Assembly (NCBI GenBank): GCA_900555035.1 | Contig: USJX01000074.1 | Span: 1-13,810 of the forward strand | DNA: 13,810 bases | Source: an uncultured Prevotella sp. | GTDB lineage: Bacteria > Bacteroidota > Bacteroidia > Bacteroidales > Bacteroidaceae | Direction: 5' to 3' | Shown: one piece after another, positions 4,554 to 12,242 of the stretch | How the letters are laid out: the number at the start of each line of letters is the position of its first letter | Numbering within the stretch: the stretch's first letter is position 1 | The notes under the pieces: generated by a model | The model's input: the letters and a program-made list of their open reading frames with translations, nothing else | The model's database searches: none | Told to the model about the DNA's origin: nothing | Made by a program: the position numbers and the translations under genes

Positions 4554-6620
4554 ATGAGAAAGCTTTATTTATCATTGTTTTGGTTGATGATGGGAGGTTG
4601 CCCGTTGTATGCGCAGGTTTCTGATGGTGATGCTCAACCAGTAGTGTATAACCAGAAATATGTGCCAATAGGGTTAGATAATTATCAGTCGGGATTTTAT
4701 TATTACAATGGTGGCAAGGTTTATACGATGCGTAGCTTCAATGTGGCTTCTGCTGCTAATATTCTTTCCTTGAAGGTAAATCCGTCTGGTTCCTCTTATG
4801 CCATCCTGGATAGCAAAAAAGGTAAGAACACGGTTTTTATCTACGATTTGTGGAAGGCGAAGAATGAGTTGGCTAAGATAGCCAATGGCAAATATCAGCC
4901 GCTGGCGATTTGCTATTCTGCCGATGCCAAGGATCTGTTCCTGATGGGAAGTGATGGCAAGGTGCACGTGTTTGATACCAAATCAAATGTTGAAGTGGCT
5001 GCCTTCGATGCTTCCGTGCAGGCCAACAGAATGGCGGCCAGCACCAATAATTTCTATGTGGCATTGGCGAAGGACAACGATGTGGAGGTGATGAATGTTG
5101 AGGCTCAAAGCAGAAGAGCCTTGCTGCAGCAGAACGCTGAAGTGAAGGATGTGGCCTTTTCTGCCAATAGCAAGTGGATGGCTGTATTGACTGCCGACGG
5201 AGAATGCAACGTGTATGATACCCGTACATTCCAGGTAAGCTATCATTATGAGGCTTTGGGAACAGCTGAAAGCTGTTTCTTCCATCCGGAAAACAAGTAT
5301 CTGGCTGTGGTAACGGGCGACCAGCGTGTTGCCATCATCAATCTTCTTAACGAGAAAGACCGCCATTATGTGGATGCACAGAATCCAGGCGTTACCTATG
5401 TTAACTTTGTGAGAAATGCAGACAAGGGCGTCTATTTGGTGTATAATACCAAGAACTCTATCGTGTTCAACCCTGTGTTCTTCCTTTCGCCAAACCGTCA
5501 GGAAATCTTGAAGAACGAGTTGGAATCAAGAATGGCTGAGTGGATGAAGCGCATGGATGGCGAGAGCCTGGAAGACTTTAACGCTCGTGTCAACGACGAG
5601 ACGCGCATGAAGCAGATGCGACTCTTCGAGACGGAGATTGCCACAAGAATGGCTGAGAATCTGCTCACCACTTCCGAGGTGAAGGTAGGTAATTATAATC
5701 AGGAAATGGGAATGCTGACCCTCGATTTCAATACCATGCCAAGTATCTACCTCTCTGTGCCTGCCGCTCAGTTGGATGACTTCATGGATCCTGGAGCCTT
5801 GCAGTTCTCTAACACGAAATACTGTGTGAACGATAAGGATGAGTTCGAGCTTGTCTATACAGAGGTTACCAATACGAAGACGGGTAATAAGTATGTGTTC
5901 GATAATAGAGAGCGTAAGTCTCTGGCTTTCTTGGAGTCTGATGAGAATTTCGTTCCATTCGCCCAGTTGCAGACCTCCCAGATGGAGGAGCTTAAACTGG
6001 AGGAAATCAAAAACAACATCTTAAAGAATGCCAAGGATAAGAACATCATCTCCGACCATACAAGTATTGATGTACGCACAAAGGTGGCTAATGCTACAGA
6101 TGCCACTGGCAAGAAGATAACAAATTATGAAGTAGCCGTTTCTTATACCGTGGATGAGGCTTTCTCTTCAAAGGATGATTTCGCGGCAGCTAAGTTCAAG
6201 TGCGAGGATTCGAAGGCAGCACAGGCTATGCTGGCTGTGGTGAAGCAGGCTTTGGAGAACGACTTGTCTAAATACATGGTTGCCGGCAAGCAGGTGAAGG
6301 TGATGGTAACGGGTATGGCTGATGCCACTCCTTTTAGCAGAACGGTGGCTTACGATGGATGCTATGGTGATTTTGAACGTGAACCGGTGTATAAGGATGG
6401 CGCCTTGTCGAACATCACCGTAACGAAGGCTACGGGTATGTCAGACAACGACCAGCTGGCTTTCTTGCGTGCCATGGGTGTGAAAGATTATATCGTGAAG
6501 AATATTCCTTCGCTCTCTAACATGAAAACTTCCTTCGATACCAGTATCGATGTATCGAAGAAGTCGGGTAGCCAATACCGCAGAATTGGCGTTCAGTTTA
6601 CTTTTATGGATGCTTTTTAA
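4554..6620 (+). CDS. Secreted beta-propeller protein with OmpA-like C-terminus
   Basis: The start at ATG 4554 gives 688 residues beginning with a signal peptide, MRKLYLSLFWLMMGGCPLYA, cut before Gln; ATG 4548 is an alternative. A lipoprotein reading (GGC) is less likely. Residues about 65-305 contain five or six WD40/YVTN-like blades, e.g. VKDVAFSANSKWMAVLTADG and ESCFFHPENKYLAVVTGDQR. Residues about 319-452 form a module shared with the caspase protein (W330, ARV 344-346, QFSNTKY 417-423, GNKYVFDN 444-451). Residues about 525-688 resemble OmpA-like peptidoglycan-binding domains: a long helix, VKVMVTGMAD, then NDQLAFLRAMGVKDYI and a closing YRRIGVQFTF. The likely location is the periplasm, bound to the cell wall. 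Function is unknown; a scaffold for the caspase is inferred. The OmpA call is by pattern and moderately sure. Confidence 0.75.
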   Translation: MRKLYLSLFWLMMGGCPLYAQVSDGDAQPVVYNQKYVPIGLDNYQSGFYYYNGGKVYTMRSFNVASAANILSLKVNPSGSSYAILDSKKGKNTVFIYDLWKAKNELAKIANGKYQPLAICYSADAKDLFLMGSDGKVHVFDTKSNVEVAAFDASVQANRMAASTNNFYVALAKDNDVEVMNVEAQSRRALLQQNAEVKDVAFSANSKWMAVLTADGECNVYDTRTFQVSYHYEALGTAESCFFHPENKYLAVVTGDQRVAIINLLNEKDRHYVDAQNPGVTYVNFVRNADKGVYLVYNTKNSIVFNPVFFLSPNRQEILKNELESRMAEWMKRMDGESLEDFNARVNDETRMKQMRLFETEIATRMAENLLTTSEVKVGNYNQEMGMLTLDFNTMPSIYLSVPAAQLDDFMDPGALQFSNTKYCVNDKDEFELVYTEVTNTKTGNKYVFDNRERKSLAFLESDENFVPFAQLQTSQMEELKLEEIKNNILKNAKDKNIISDHTSIDVRTKVANATDATGKKITNYEVAVSYTVDEAFSSKDDFAAAKFKCEDSKAAQAMLAVVKQALENDLSKYMVAGKQVKVMVTGMADATPFSRTVAYDGCYGDFEREPVYKDGALSNITVTKATGMSDNDQLAFLRAMGVKDYIVKNIPSLSNMKTSFDTSIDVSKKSGSQYRRIGVQFTFMDAF

Positions 6621-6681
6621 ATAATCAGGTTTAATAATCAGATTTAATGATTGGTTTTAATGATCAGTTTAAATAATCAGG
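6620..6681. repeat. Five 13-bp tandem repeats filling an intergenic gap
   Basis: Five imperfect copies of a 13-base unit (consensus AATAATCAGGTTT) run without interruption from the last base of the propeller gene's stop codon (6620) to 5 bases before ATG 6686. Units start at 6620, 6633, 6646, 6659 and 6672 (the last truncated). The repeats are the entire intergenic sequence. They may set spacing or leader structure for the caspase gene, or be a recombination-prone array. Confidence 0.8.
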
Positions 6682-6685
6682 AAAA

Positions 6686-9286
6686 ATGAAAAAGTATTTT
6701 ATAATCGTTTCCATGCTCTTGTCGTTTCTGGGTGGTAGTGCTACTGCCCAGACGATAGAGGAATCGAATGCCTTATACAAGGAATTCGTCCGCCTTGCCA
6801 ATCAGGGTGGCGACAAGGCTGGAATGTATGATGCTCTTTACCGTTGCTATACAGCAAATTATGCTGTGCTGAAAACATCGGCAAAGACAAGTTCTGCCTA
6901 TGCCCAGGCTCTTAACAACATGAGAAACATCATCCCTTATCTTCCTAATGCGGCTGCCTATAGCAGCAGTCAGAGGCGACAGGCAAATGCCATCCTGTTT
7001 GCCAAGGCTTATGTGGATGTGGCATCGATGCCCGATTTCTCAGGCGGTGGATATTCTACTTCTCCATCCTTTGCGCAGTTGTCTTATTTTGCAGCGGCCA
7101 ATCTGGTGAACGCACGCCGTTATCAGGAGGCTATTCCTTATCTCAAGGCTTACATCCATTCGGGTGAGGACAAGTATCGCAAGACGGTGTTCGTGAATCT
7201 GATAAAAGCCTGTGCGCAATCTAAGGATTATGCAGACGGAATAGTGGTGCTTGACGAGGCGATAGCCAACTATCCTTCCGATTACAACATCTTGTCGTCT
7301 GCCGTGAATTTCTGCATCGACAATCAGGACAATGTGAATCTGCAGCGTTATGTGGCAAAGGCATTGACCGTTCGTCCTAATGATGAAACCTTGCTGAATA
7401 TTCAGGGTAAACTCTTCGAGGATGGCCGGGATTACGAGAAGGCGCTTGATGTTTATACCACTTTGCAGAAAACGCACCCTCGTGCGCTTGATGTCATCAA
7501 GCACCTGGCTATCAACAATTATAATATAGGTGTACTGAACTTCAATAAGTCGTTGGCAGAGAATGACAAGGGCGAAGCGAAGAAGCAGAAGAAACTCTAT
7601 ATGGAATATTTCGGTCAGGCTGTGACACAGTTGAAGGATGTGGTCATGTCGGAACCTACTTCCTTGAAATACACGCAGGCATTGGCGGTGGCTTATAACT
7701 GTCTGGGTAATAAGGGGCAGCTCGAAGCCGTCAACAACAAGTTGGCTTCGCTCGGTGGCGGCAAGGTGGGTGCCGATTACATCCCTTCATTAATCAGTTT
7801 CGCCCAGAATGCAGATGCGCCAGCTTTGGCTCAGACCTCGTCTGCATCTTCGTCTGCAGGTGGAGGTTCTTATCTGCAATCTACCCCACAGACTTCGGTA
7901 GCATCGGCAGCTTACGCCCCATCTGCAGCAGATGAAAAGGAAATTCCTTCTTATTCAAGCTTTGCCAGGAATTTCATAGAAAGTACCATCAACAAATGGC
8001 AGCAGAAGGATGCCTACGAAACCGTGAGCGAGTATCAGGCTCGTGTAACGGAGCAGAATCGTGAGGCGAAGATCAAGGAGGTGCAGCGCCAGGCTGAGCA
8101 GGAGTACATCAGAACCTATCAGGGATTGGCTGATTTGAAGGAGTTGGAACTGAAGCCATACGATGCAGAGAATGGTGTGTTCCTGATAACATCCAAGTCG
8201 TTGGGACAGTTGATTGTGCCGGTGCCTAGAACCAATAACGAGGCGCGAATCTTTGAGTCGAGCTGGGTAGGCATGCAGTTCAAGAACCCTAAATATTTCA
8301 TAGAAAATGACCATCTGGCTTTGGCAAACCTTACTTTCGTTACTCCTACGGGCAAACAGTATCAATATGATAATGCAGCAGCGCTTCATTATACCGAAAC
8401 TCATGTGGATGTGCAGTTTGCAGCCATAGACAAGAATATGCTTGCCTTGAACGAGAGCAAGGGAAGCAAGCAGAAGGTGAGCACACAGAATATCACGGTG
8501 GGCAACTCGGATGTGGATATGAACATTCCTGAGGTGAAGGCAAACAACAGCAAGACCTTTGCCGTGATTATCTCTAATGAGCATTATATGAATGTGGCTG
8601 GTGTGCCGATGGCTCTGAACGATGGTTCTACTTTCGCCAAGTATTGCGAGAAGACCTTGGGTATGCCGCATGACAACGTGCGTTATTATGGAGATGCTTC
8701 GTATGGAACCATGCTGAGAGCCGTGCGCGACATCAAGGAAATAGCCGAAGCCTTTAAGGGTGACTTGAACATCGTGTTCTATTATGCGGGTCATGGTATT
8801 CCGAATGAATCAACAAAAGATGCCTTCCTGTTGCCGGTGGATGCCGATGGCACTCAAACGGAGGGATGCTATTCCTTGAACAGGCTTTATGAGGAGTTGG
8901 GTTCTACCCAGGCCCAGTCGATAGTGGTTTTCCTGGATGCCTGCTTCAGCGGAGCACAGCGCGATGGCGGCATGCTGGCTTCTGCCCGTGGTGTGGCTTT
9001 GAAGGTGAAGAAGGAAGATCCTCGTGGCAACATGGTGGTGTTTAGCGCGGCAAGTGGCGACGAGACGGCCTTTCCATACAAGAAGAAGGAGCACGGCTTG
9101 TTCACCTACTATCTCTTGAAGAAGTTGCAGGATACCAAGGGTAATGTAAGTTTGGGAGAATTGAGCGAGTATCTTACTGATAATGTAAAGCGCCAGTCGG
9201 TGGTCATCAATCGTAAGGTTCAGACTCCTTCCACTATCCCGTCAGCTTCTATGGCATCGGCGTGGAGAGACATCAAGTTGAAGTAA
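6686..9286 (+). CDS. Secreted caspase-like (C14) peptidase with helical repeats
   Basis: This 866-residue protein starts with the signal peptide MKKYFIIVSMLLSFLGGSATA, cut before Gln. Residues about 25-355 are helical repeats of TPR type. A Ser/Ala/Gly-rich linker (about 378-415) leads to the module shared with the propeller protein (about 430-565: W438, ARV 452-454, QFKNPKY 531-537, TGKQYQYDN 555-563). Residues about 622-866 are a clan CD caspase-like domain: KTFAVIISNEHY, ALNDG, YYAGHG with His703, FLDACFSG with Cys753, and a late HGLFTYYLL motif. The dyad is intact, so it should be active. D646 and D751 correspond to metacaspase S1-pocket acids, which predicts cleavage after Arg or Lys. 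It is exported, unlike cytoplasmic cell-death caspases. Substrates are unknown; the fimbrillins downstream are candidates. Confidence 0.9.
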   Translation: MKKYFIIVSMLLSFLGGSATAQTIEESNALYKEFVRLANQGGDKAGMYDALYRCYTANYAVLKTSAKTSSAYAQALNNMRNIIPYLPNAAAYSSSQRRQANAILFAKAYVDVASMPDFSGGGYSTSPSFAQLSYFAAANLVNARRYQEAIPYLKAYIHSGEDKYRKTVFVNLIKACAQSKDYADGIVVLDEAIANYPSDYNILSSAVNFCIDNQDNVNLQRYVAKALTVRPNDETLLNIQGKLFEDGRDYEKALDVYTTLQKTHPRALDVIKHLAINNYNIGVLNFNKSLAENDKGEAKKQKKLYMEYFGQAVTQLKDVVMSEPTSLKYTQALAVAYNCLGNKGQLEAVNNKLASLGGGKVGADYIPSLISFAQNADAPALAQTSSASSSAGGGSYLQSTPQTSVASAAYAPSAADEKEIPSYSSFARNFIESTINKWQQKDAYETVSEYQARVTEQNREAKIKEVQRQAEQEYIRTYQGLADLKELELKPYDAENGVFLITSKSLGQLIVPVPRTNNEARIFESSWVGMQFKNPKYFIENDHLALANLTFVTPTGKQYQYDNAAALHYTETHVDVQFAAIDKNMLALNESKGSKQKVSTQNITVGNSDVDMNIPEVKANNSKTFAVIISNEHYMNVAGVPMALNDGSTFAKYCEKTLGMPHDNVRYYGDASYGTMLRAVRDIKEIAEAFKGDLNIVFYYAGHGIPNESTKDAFLLPVDADGTQTEGCYSLNRLYEELGSTQAQSIVVFLDACFSGAQRDGGMLASARGVALKVKKEDPRGNMVVFSAASGDETAFPYKKKEHGLFTYYLLKKLQDTKGNVSLGELSEYLTDNVKRQSVVINRKVQTPSTIPSASMASAWRDIKLK

Positions 9287-9325
9287 ATTAATTATTGTAA
9301 TAACTTTTATATTTTTTATAGAATT

Positions 9326-10108
9326 ATGGTGAAAAAAGTGTTACTGATGAGCTGCTTGCTTTGTTCTGGCATCCAGCTTGCTTCTGCCCAGAATGTGTTG
9401 AAGGGCAGGGTGGTTGACCATCATGGCAATCCGATTTCGGGTGCCAAGGTGGAGAACGCCAAGGGTTCCGAGCAGACCACTACCGACATGAACGGCCAGT
9501 TCTCTCTGGAGACTGAGGGGAATGTGAAGAAGGTGAACGTGTATTACATGGGTATGCAGACGGCGCATAAGAAAGCCAAGCCCGACATGCTGGTTAAGAT
9601 GGGTGGCATCAACTGGTGGAAGCAGAAGCCGGATAAATATAGCTGGTTTGTAAGTCCTCAGGTAGCTTTTGTTGAGCATGATGACCCTAATTTTGGTATA
9701 ATGGTAGGACGTGTCAAGAACTGGGGTTGGTATGCCAAGGGCATTTATTCTCCGCTGCCTGATAATGAAATGAGTACCGATGAATATTATAACAAATGGT
9801 TTACCGGAGAAGTGAAAAAGGGCTATGCAATGGCTTCTGTGGGTGTTATCCGCCGTTTGTTCTGTCCTCTACAGCTTTATACGGGTGTAGGCTATGGATG
9901 GAGACGCATTTCCTGGGTCGGTTCTGACGGCGTGGAGTATTGGCATAAAGCTGATAGTTACGATGATATAACTTGGGAAGTTGGTATGCAGCTGCGAATT
10001 AAGCATATTTTGTTGAATGCGGGTGTTAATTTCATCTTGAATGAGGAAGATAACGACTTATTTGGTCGTAAGCCGATTGGTAATTTTGGTATTGGTTATG
10101 TTTTTTAA
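9326..10108 (+). CDS. Outer-membrane beta-barrel protein with carboxypeptidase-regulatory-like domain
   Basis: This 260-residue protein has the signal peptide MVKKVLLMSCLLCSGIQLASA, cut before Gln. Residues about 23-93 form a CarboxypepD_reg-like beta-sandwich: VLKGRVVDHHGNPISGAKV, then TTTDMNGQFSLE. From about residue 100 the sequence alternates polar and aromatic or hydrophobic residues in strand-length runs and ends in FGIGYVF, with the C-terminal Phe typical of outer-membrane barrels inserted by BAM. It is far too short for a TonB-dependent (SusC-like) transporter, which often begins with the same domain. It is 39 nt after the caspase gene and probably in the same transcript. A role as outer-membrane anchor or channel for the system is an inference. 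Confidence 0.8.
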   Translation: MVKKVLLMSCLLCSGIQLASAQNVLKGRVVDHHGNPISGAKVENAKGSEQTTTDMNGQFSLETEGNVKKVNVYYMGMQTAHKKAKPDMLVKMGGINWWKQKPDKYSWFVSPQVAFVEHDDPNFGIMVGRVKNWGWYAKGIYSPLPDNEMSTDEYYNKWFTGEVKKGYAMASVGVIRRLFCPLQLYTGVGYGWRRISWVGSDGVEYWHKADSYDDITWEVGMQLRIKHILLNAGVNFILNEEDNDLFGRKPIGNFGIGYVF

Positions 10109-10120
10109 AAGTTGACTGTT

Positions 10121-11284
10121 ATGAAGAGAAATATATTATGGATAGTGGCAGCTTGCTTATGGTGCTTGGGATTTACAAGCTGTCAGGAACCTGATGAACC
10201 AAGCCCATTGATGCCGGTTTTGCATTTGACAGAGGCTCAAAATGTAACGGCAACAACTGCATACGTGGGAAATTATGATTACGATAGTGATTCATCTATA
10301 GGTGAGTTTTATTACTTGCTTTCAACGAATGAGAATTTCCAGGACTCTTTGGTGTATGAAGCCGAATTGAATAGTTCTAGAACCATTTATGGGTTAAGAC
10401 CTAATACCACCTATTTTTATAAAATGGTGGGAACCGATGGAAACATCACGATAAATAGTGAAGTCAAAAGCTTTACTACTTTAAAAGGCTTCTCCATTGC
10501 TAAGTTAACTTATACCGATTGGGATGGAGAGGTAAGAGAAGTAGATGAGAGCATGTCTCCATTAGGTCTTTCGGTTGTAGATACAAAAGGATGGAGCACT
10601 CGTAATCTGATGGTAACTTATCAAAATGGCGAATGGAGAGTTCCTGATGAGGCTTTGGGTAAAAACATACGGGAGTGTGCAATTTATACGCCTTACAATA
10701 AGGATCTTCTAAATGAAGATGAGTTGGGATGGTTAAGGCTTTGTACCTATAAAAATGGTAAGAATTCTGTGAACGATGTCCTTACCGGCTATGCATATTT
10801 AAAGGGTGACCAATCCGTATCGCTTCGCTTATCGCATGCTCTGGCTCGTGTCCGTTTCCATTTTTCAATAGCAGAGGATTGTAATGAAGATAATCTTAAG
10901 GTACAAAGTTTTGGCATCAATCAGGAGGCAAGTTCAAAGATTATTCCTACCATATTCTGGTATAGCCTTTATGGAAAGCTCCAATATGTAGAGGAATTTT
11001 CTGATATTGATTCTGGAGAGAGCTTTGTTGTGACCAAGAAATCTCAAACAGATGTTACCATTCTTTCTGGCGAAACCCGTTCTTCGGGTACTGTTAAGGC
11101 AAAGATACGACTTTCTAATGGCTCTACCTATTCTGTGCCTATCACCTTGAAGGCAGACAGTTGGAAGAGTGGCAAGACCTATGATTACAATATTGTGTAT
11201 AGCAGAACCGGTCTGACCCTTTCTGATGTCACCGTAAAGGAATGGAACAAGAACGAGGGTGGTGATATTAATATTTACGAATAA
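10121..11284 (+). CDS. Fn3-containing fimbrillin-like lipoprotein
   Basis: ATG 10121 gives 387 residues with a lipoprotein signal peptide ending in LGFTSC (lipid-anchored Cys21), followed by the acidic QEPDEP, which may serve as surface-export signal. Residues about 28-120 resemble a fibronectin type III domain (ATTAYVGNYDYDSD, LRPNTTYFYKM, SFTTL). The rest has fimbrillin features: LSHALARVRFHFSI and the closing SGKTYDYNIVYSRTGLTLSD followed by VKEWN. Unlike the next two genes, no Thr-Arg processing motif is found near residue 50. In P. gingivalis, anchor subunits (FimB/Mfa2) also stay lipidated and unprocessed, so an anchor role is plausible but inferred. A frame opening at TTG 10112 was not chosen, because ATG starts the signal peptide cleanly. 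Confidence 0.75.
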   Translation: MKRNILWIVAACLWCLGFTSCQEPDEPSPLMPVLHLTEAQNVTATTAYVGNYDYDSDSSIGEFYYLLSTNENFQDSLVYEAELNSSRTIYGLRPNTTYFYKMVGTDGNITINSEVKSFTTLKGFSIAKLTYTDWDGEVREVDESMSPLGLSVVDTKGWSTRNLMVTYQNGEWRVPDEALGKNIRECAIYTPYNKDLLNEDELGWLRLCTYKNGKNSVNDVLTGYAYLKGDQSVSLRLSHALARVRFHFSIAEDCNEDNLKVQSFGINQEASSKIIPTIFWYSLYGKLQYVEEFSDIDSGESFVVTKKSQTDVTILSGETRSSGTVKAKIRLSNGSTYSVPITLKADSWKSGKTYDYNIVYSRTGLTLSDVTVKEWNKNEGGDINIYE

Positions 11285-11295
11285 ACTGGAACAAT

Positions 11296-12231
11296 ATGAA
11301 ACGAATGAATATATTGAAGGGAATAGCCGTGTCGGCAATGGCATTGCTGACTCTGGCTTCATGCAGCAACGAGGATGCTGGCAGTCTCTTGCCATCAGCC
11401 CAAGACAGAGTACCATTGCAGGTAAGTGTGGAAGATGCTGCAACAAGAGGTATTATTAAGGGTACTACATTGCCTGATGATTGTAGTTATCGCATTTATG
11501 CTTATAGCACCAATAGTGAAACCAATTATGAGGCATTGAATAATCTGAGTGGTTCCACGGTTCAATATCAAAAAGGTGTGAGCCGAATAGATGACAATCC
11601 GATTTATCTGCCCGAAGATGGTAGTGATGTGCAGGTAGTAGCTCTCTATGGTGGTATTACTGGATCTTATGACAACCTTCGGGTGAACAAGATTAAATTA
11701 TCTGAAAAAAAACAGGAGGATTATCTGGTGGGTGTTAACACAAACAAGGTGAATAAGACCAATCCAAAGGCCAATTTGGCGTTTAGTCATGTAATGAGTC
11801 GTGTGACTTTGAACATCAAACGAGCCAAGGATAATACCAATAGCTATAAGATTCCTGAGGTAACAATTAATAATCTTGCATTTGATGCGTACATGGATAT
11901 TGAAGGAGGGCATCCTTATATTTCTGTAGTGGATAATAGTCAAAACTTCAATCTTCCTGTAAAGATTAACGATTATGTTCTAGATGATTCCTCAAAAGTT
12001 ATAACTGCCGATTTCCTGGTTATTCCAGCAGAGCAAGAGAATATTACCATCAAACTGGATGGCTTCTCACAGGAAATCAAGCTCCCAATCTCTAATTTCG
12101 AAATGGGGCAGCAGTATTCCTTTAATGTTGTTATAAGCAATAAATCTTTGTTCTCAATTTCTGGAATAACAGTACGCGATTGGGATACTCCTACATTAAT
12201 TGATGGAAATGATGTGTTTGTTAATTTTTAA
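11296..12231 (+). CDS. Fimbrillin-family lipoprotein (Mfa-like)
   Basis: This 311-residue protein has a lipoprotein signal peptide ending in LTLASC (Cys23), followed by SNED. The N-terminal fimbrillin domain begins after a Thr-Arg-Gly motif (R51-G52), the position at which Arg-gingipain trims FimA and Mfa1 in P. gingivalis so that subunits can polymerise. Other family features are LPDDCSYRIYAY, AFSHVMSRVTLNIK, VITADFLVIPAEQENITIKL, and the last-strand pattern QQYSFNVVISNKSLFSISG followed by ITVRDWD. It is a likely structural subunit of a type V-like fimbria. The gene starts 11 nt after its neighbour and shares clear homology with the next gene. Confidence 0.85.
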   Translation: MKRMNILKGIAVSAMALLTLASCSNEDAGSLLPSAQDRVPLQVSVEDAATRGIIKGTTLPDDCSYRIYAYSTNSETNYEALNNLSGSTVQYQKGVSRIDDNPIYLPEDGSDVQVVALYGGITGSYDNLRVNKIKLSEKKQEDYLVGVNTNKVNKTNPKANLAFSHVMSRVTLNIKRAKDNTNSYKIPEVTINNLAFDAYMDIEGGHPYISVVDNSQNFNLPVKINDYVLDDSSKVITADFLVIPAEQENITIKLDGFSQEIKLPISNFEMGQQYSFNVVISNKSLFSISGITVRDWDTPTLIDGNDVFVNF

Positions 12232-12242
12232 GATATGTGAGT

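Noticed and set aside
7955..8794. 279-codon minus-strand frame inside the caspase gene
   Set aside because: It is antisense to the shared module and the start of the catalytic domain; the composition is rich in His/Ile/Leu with no domain pattern.
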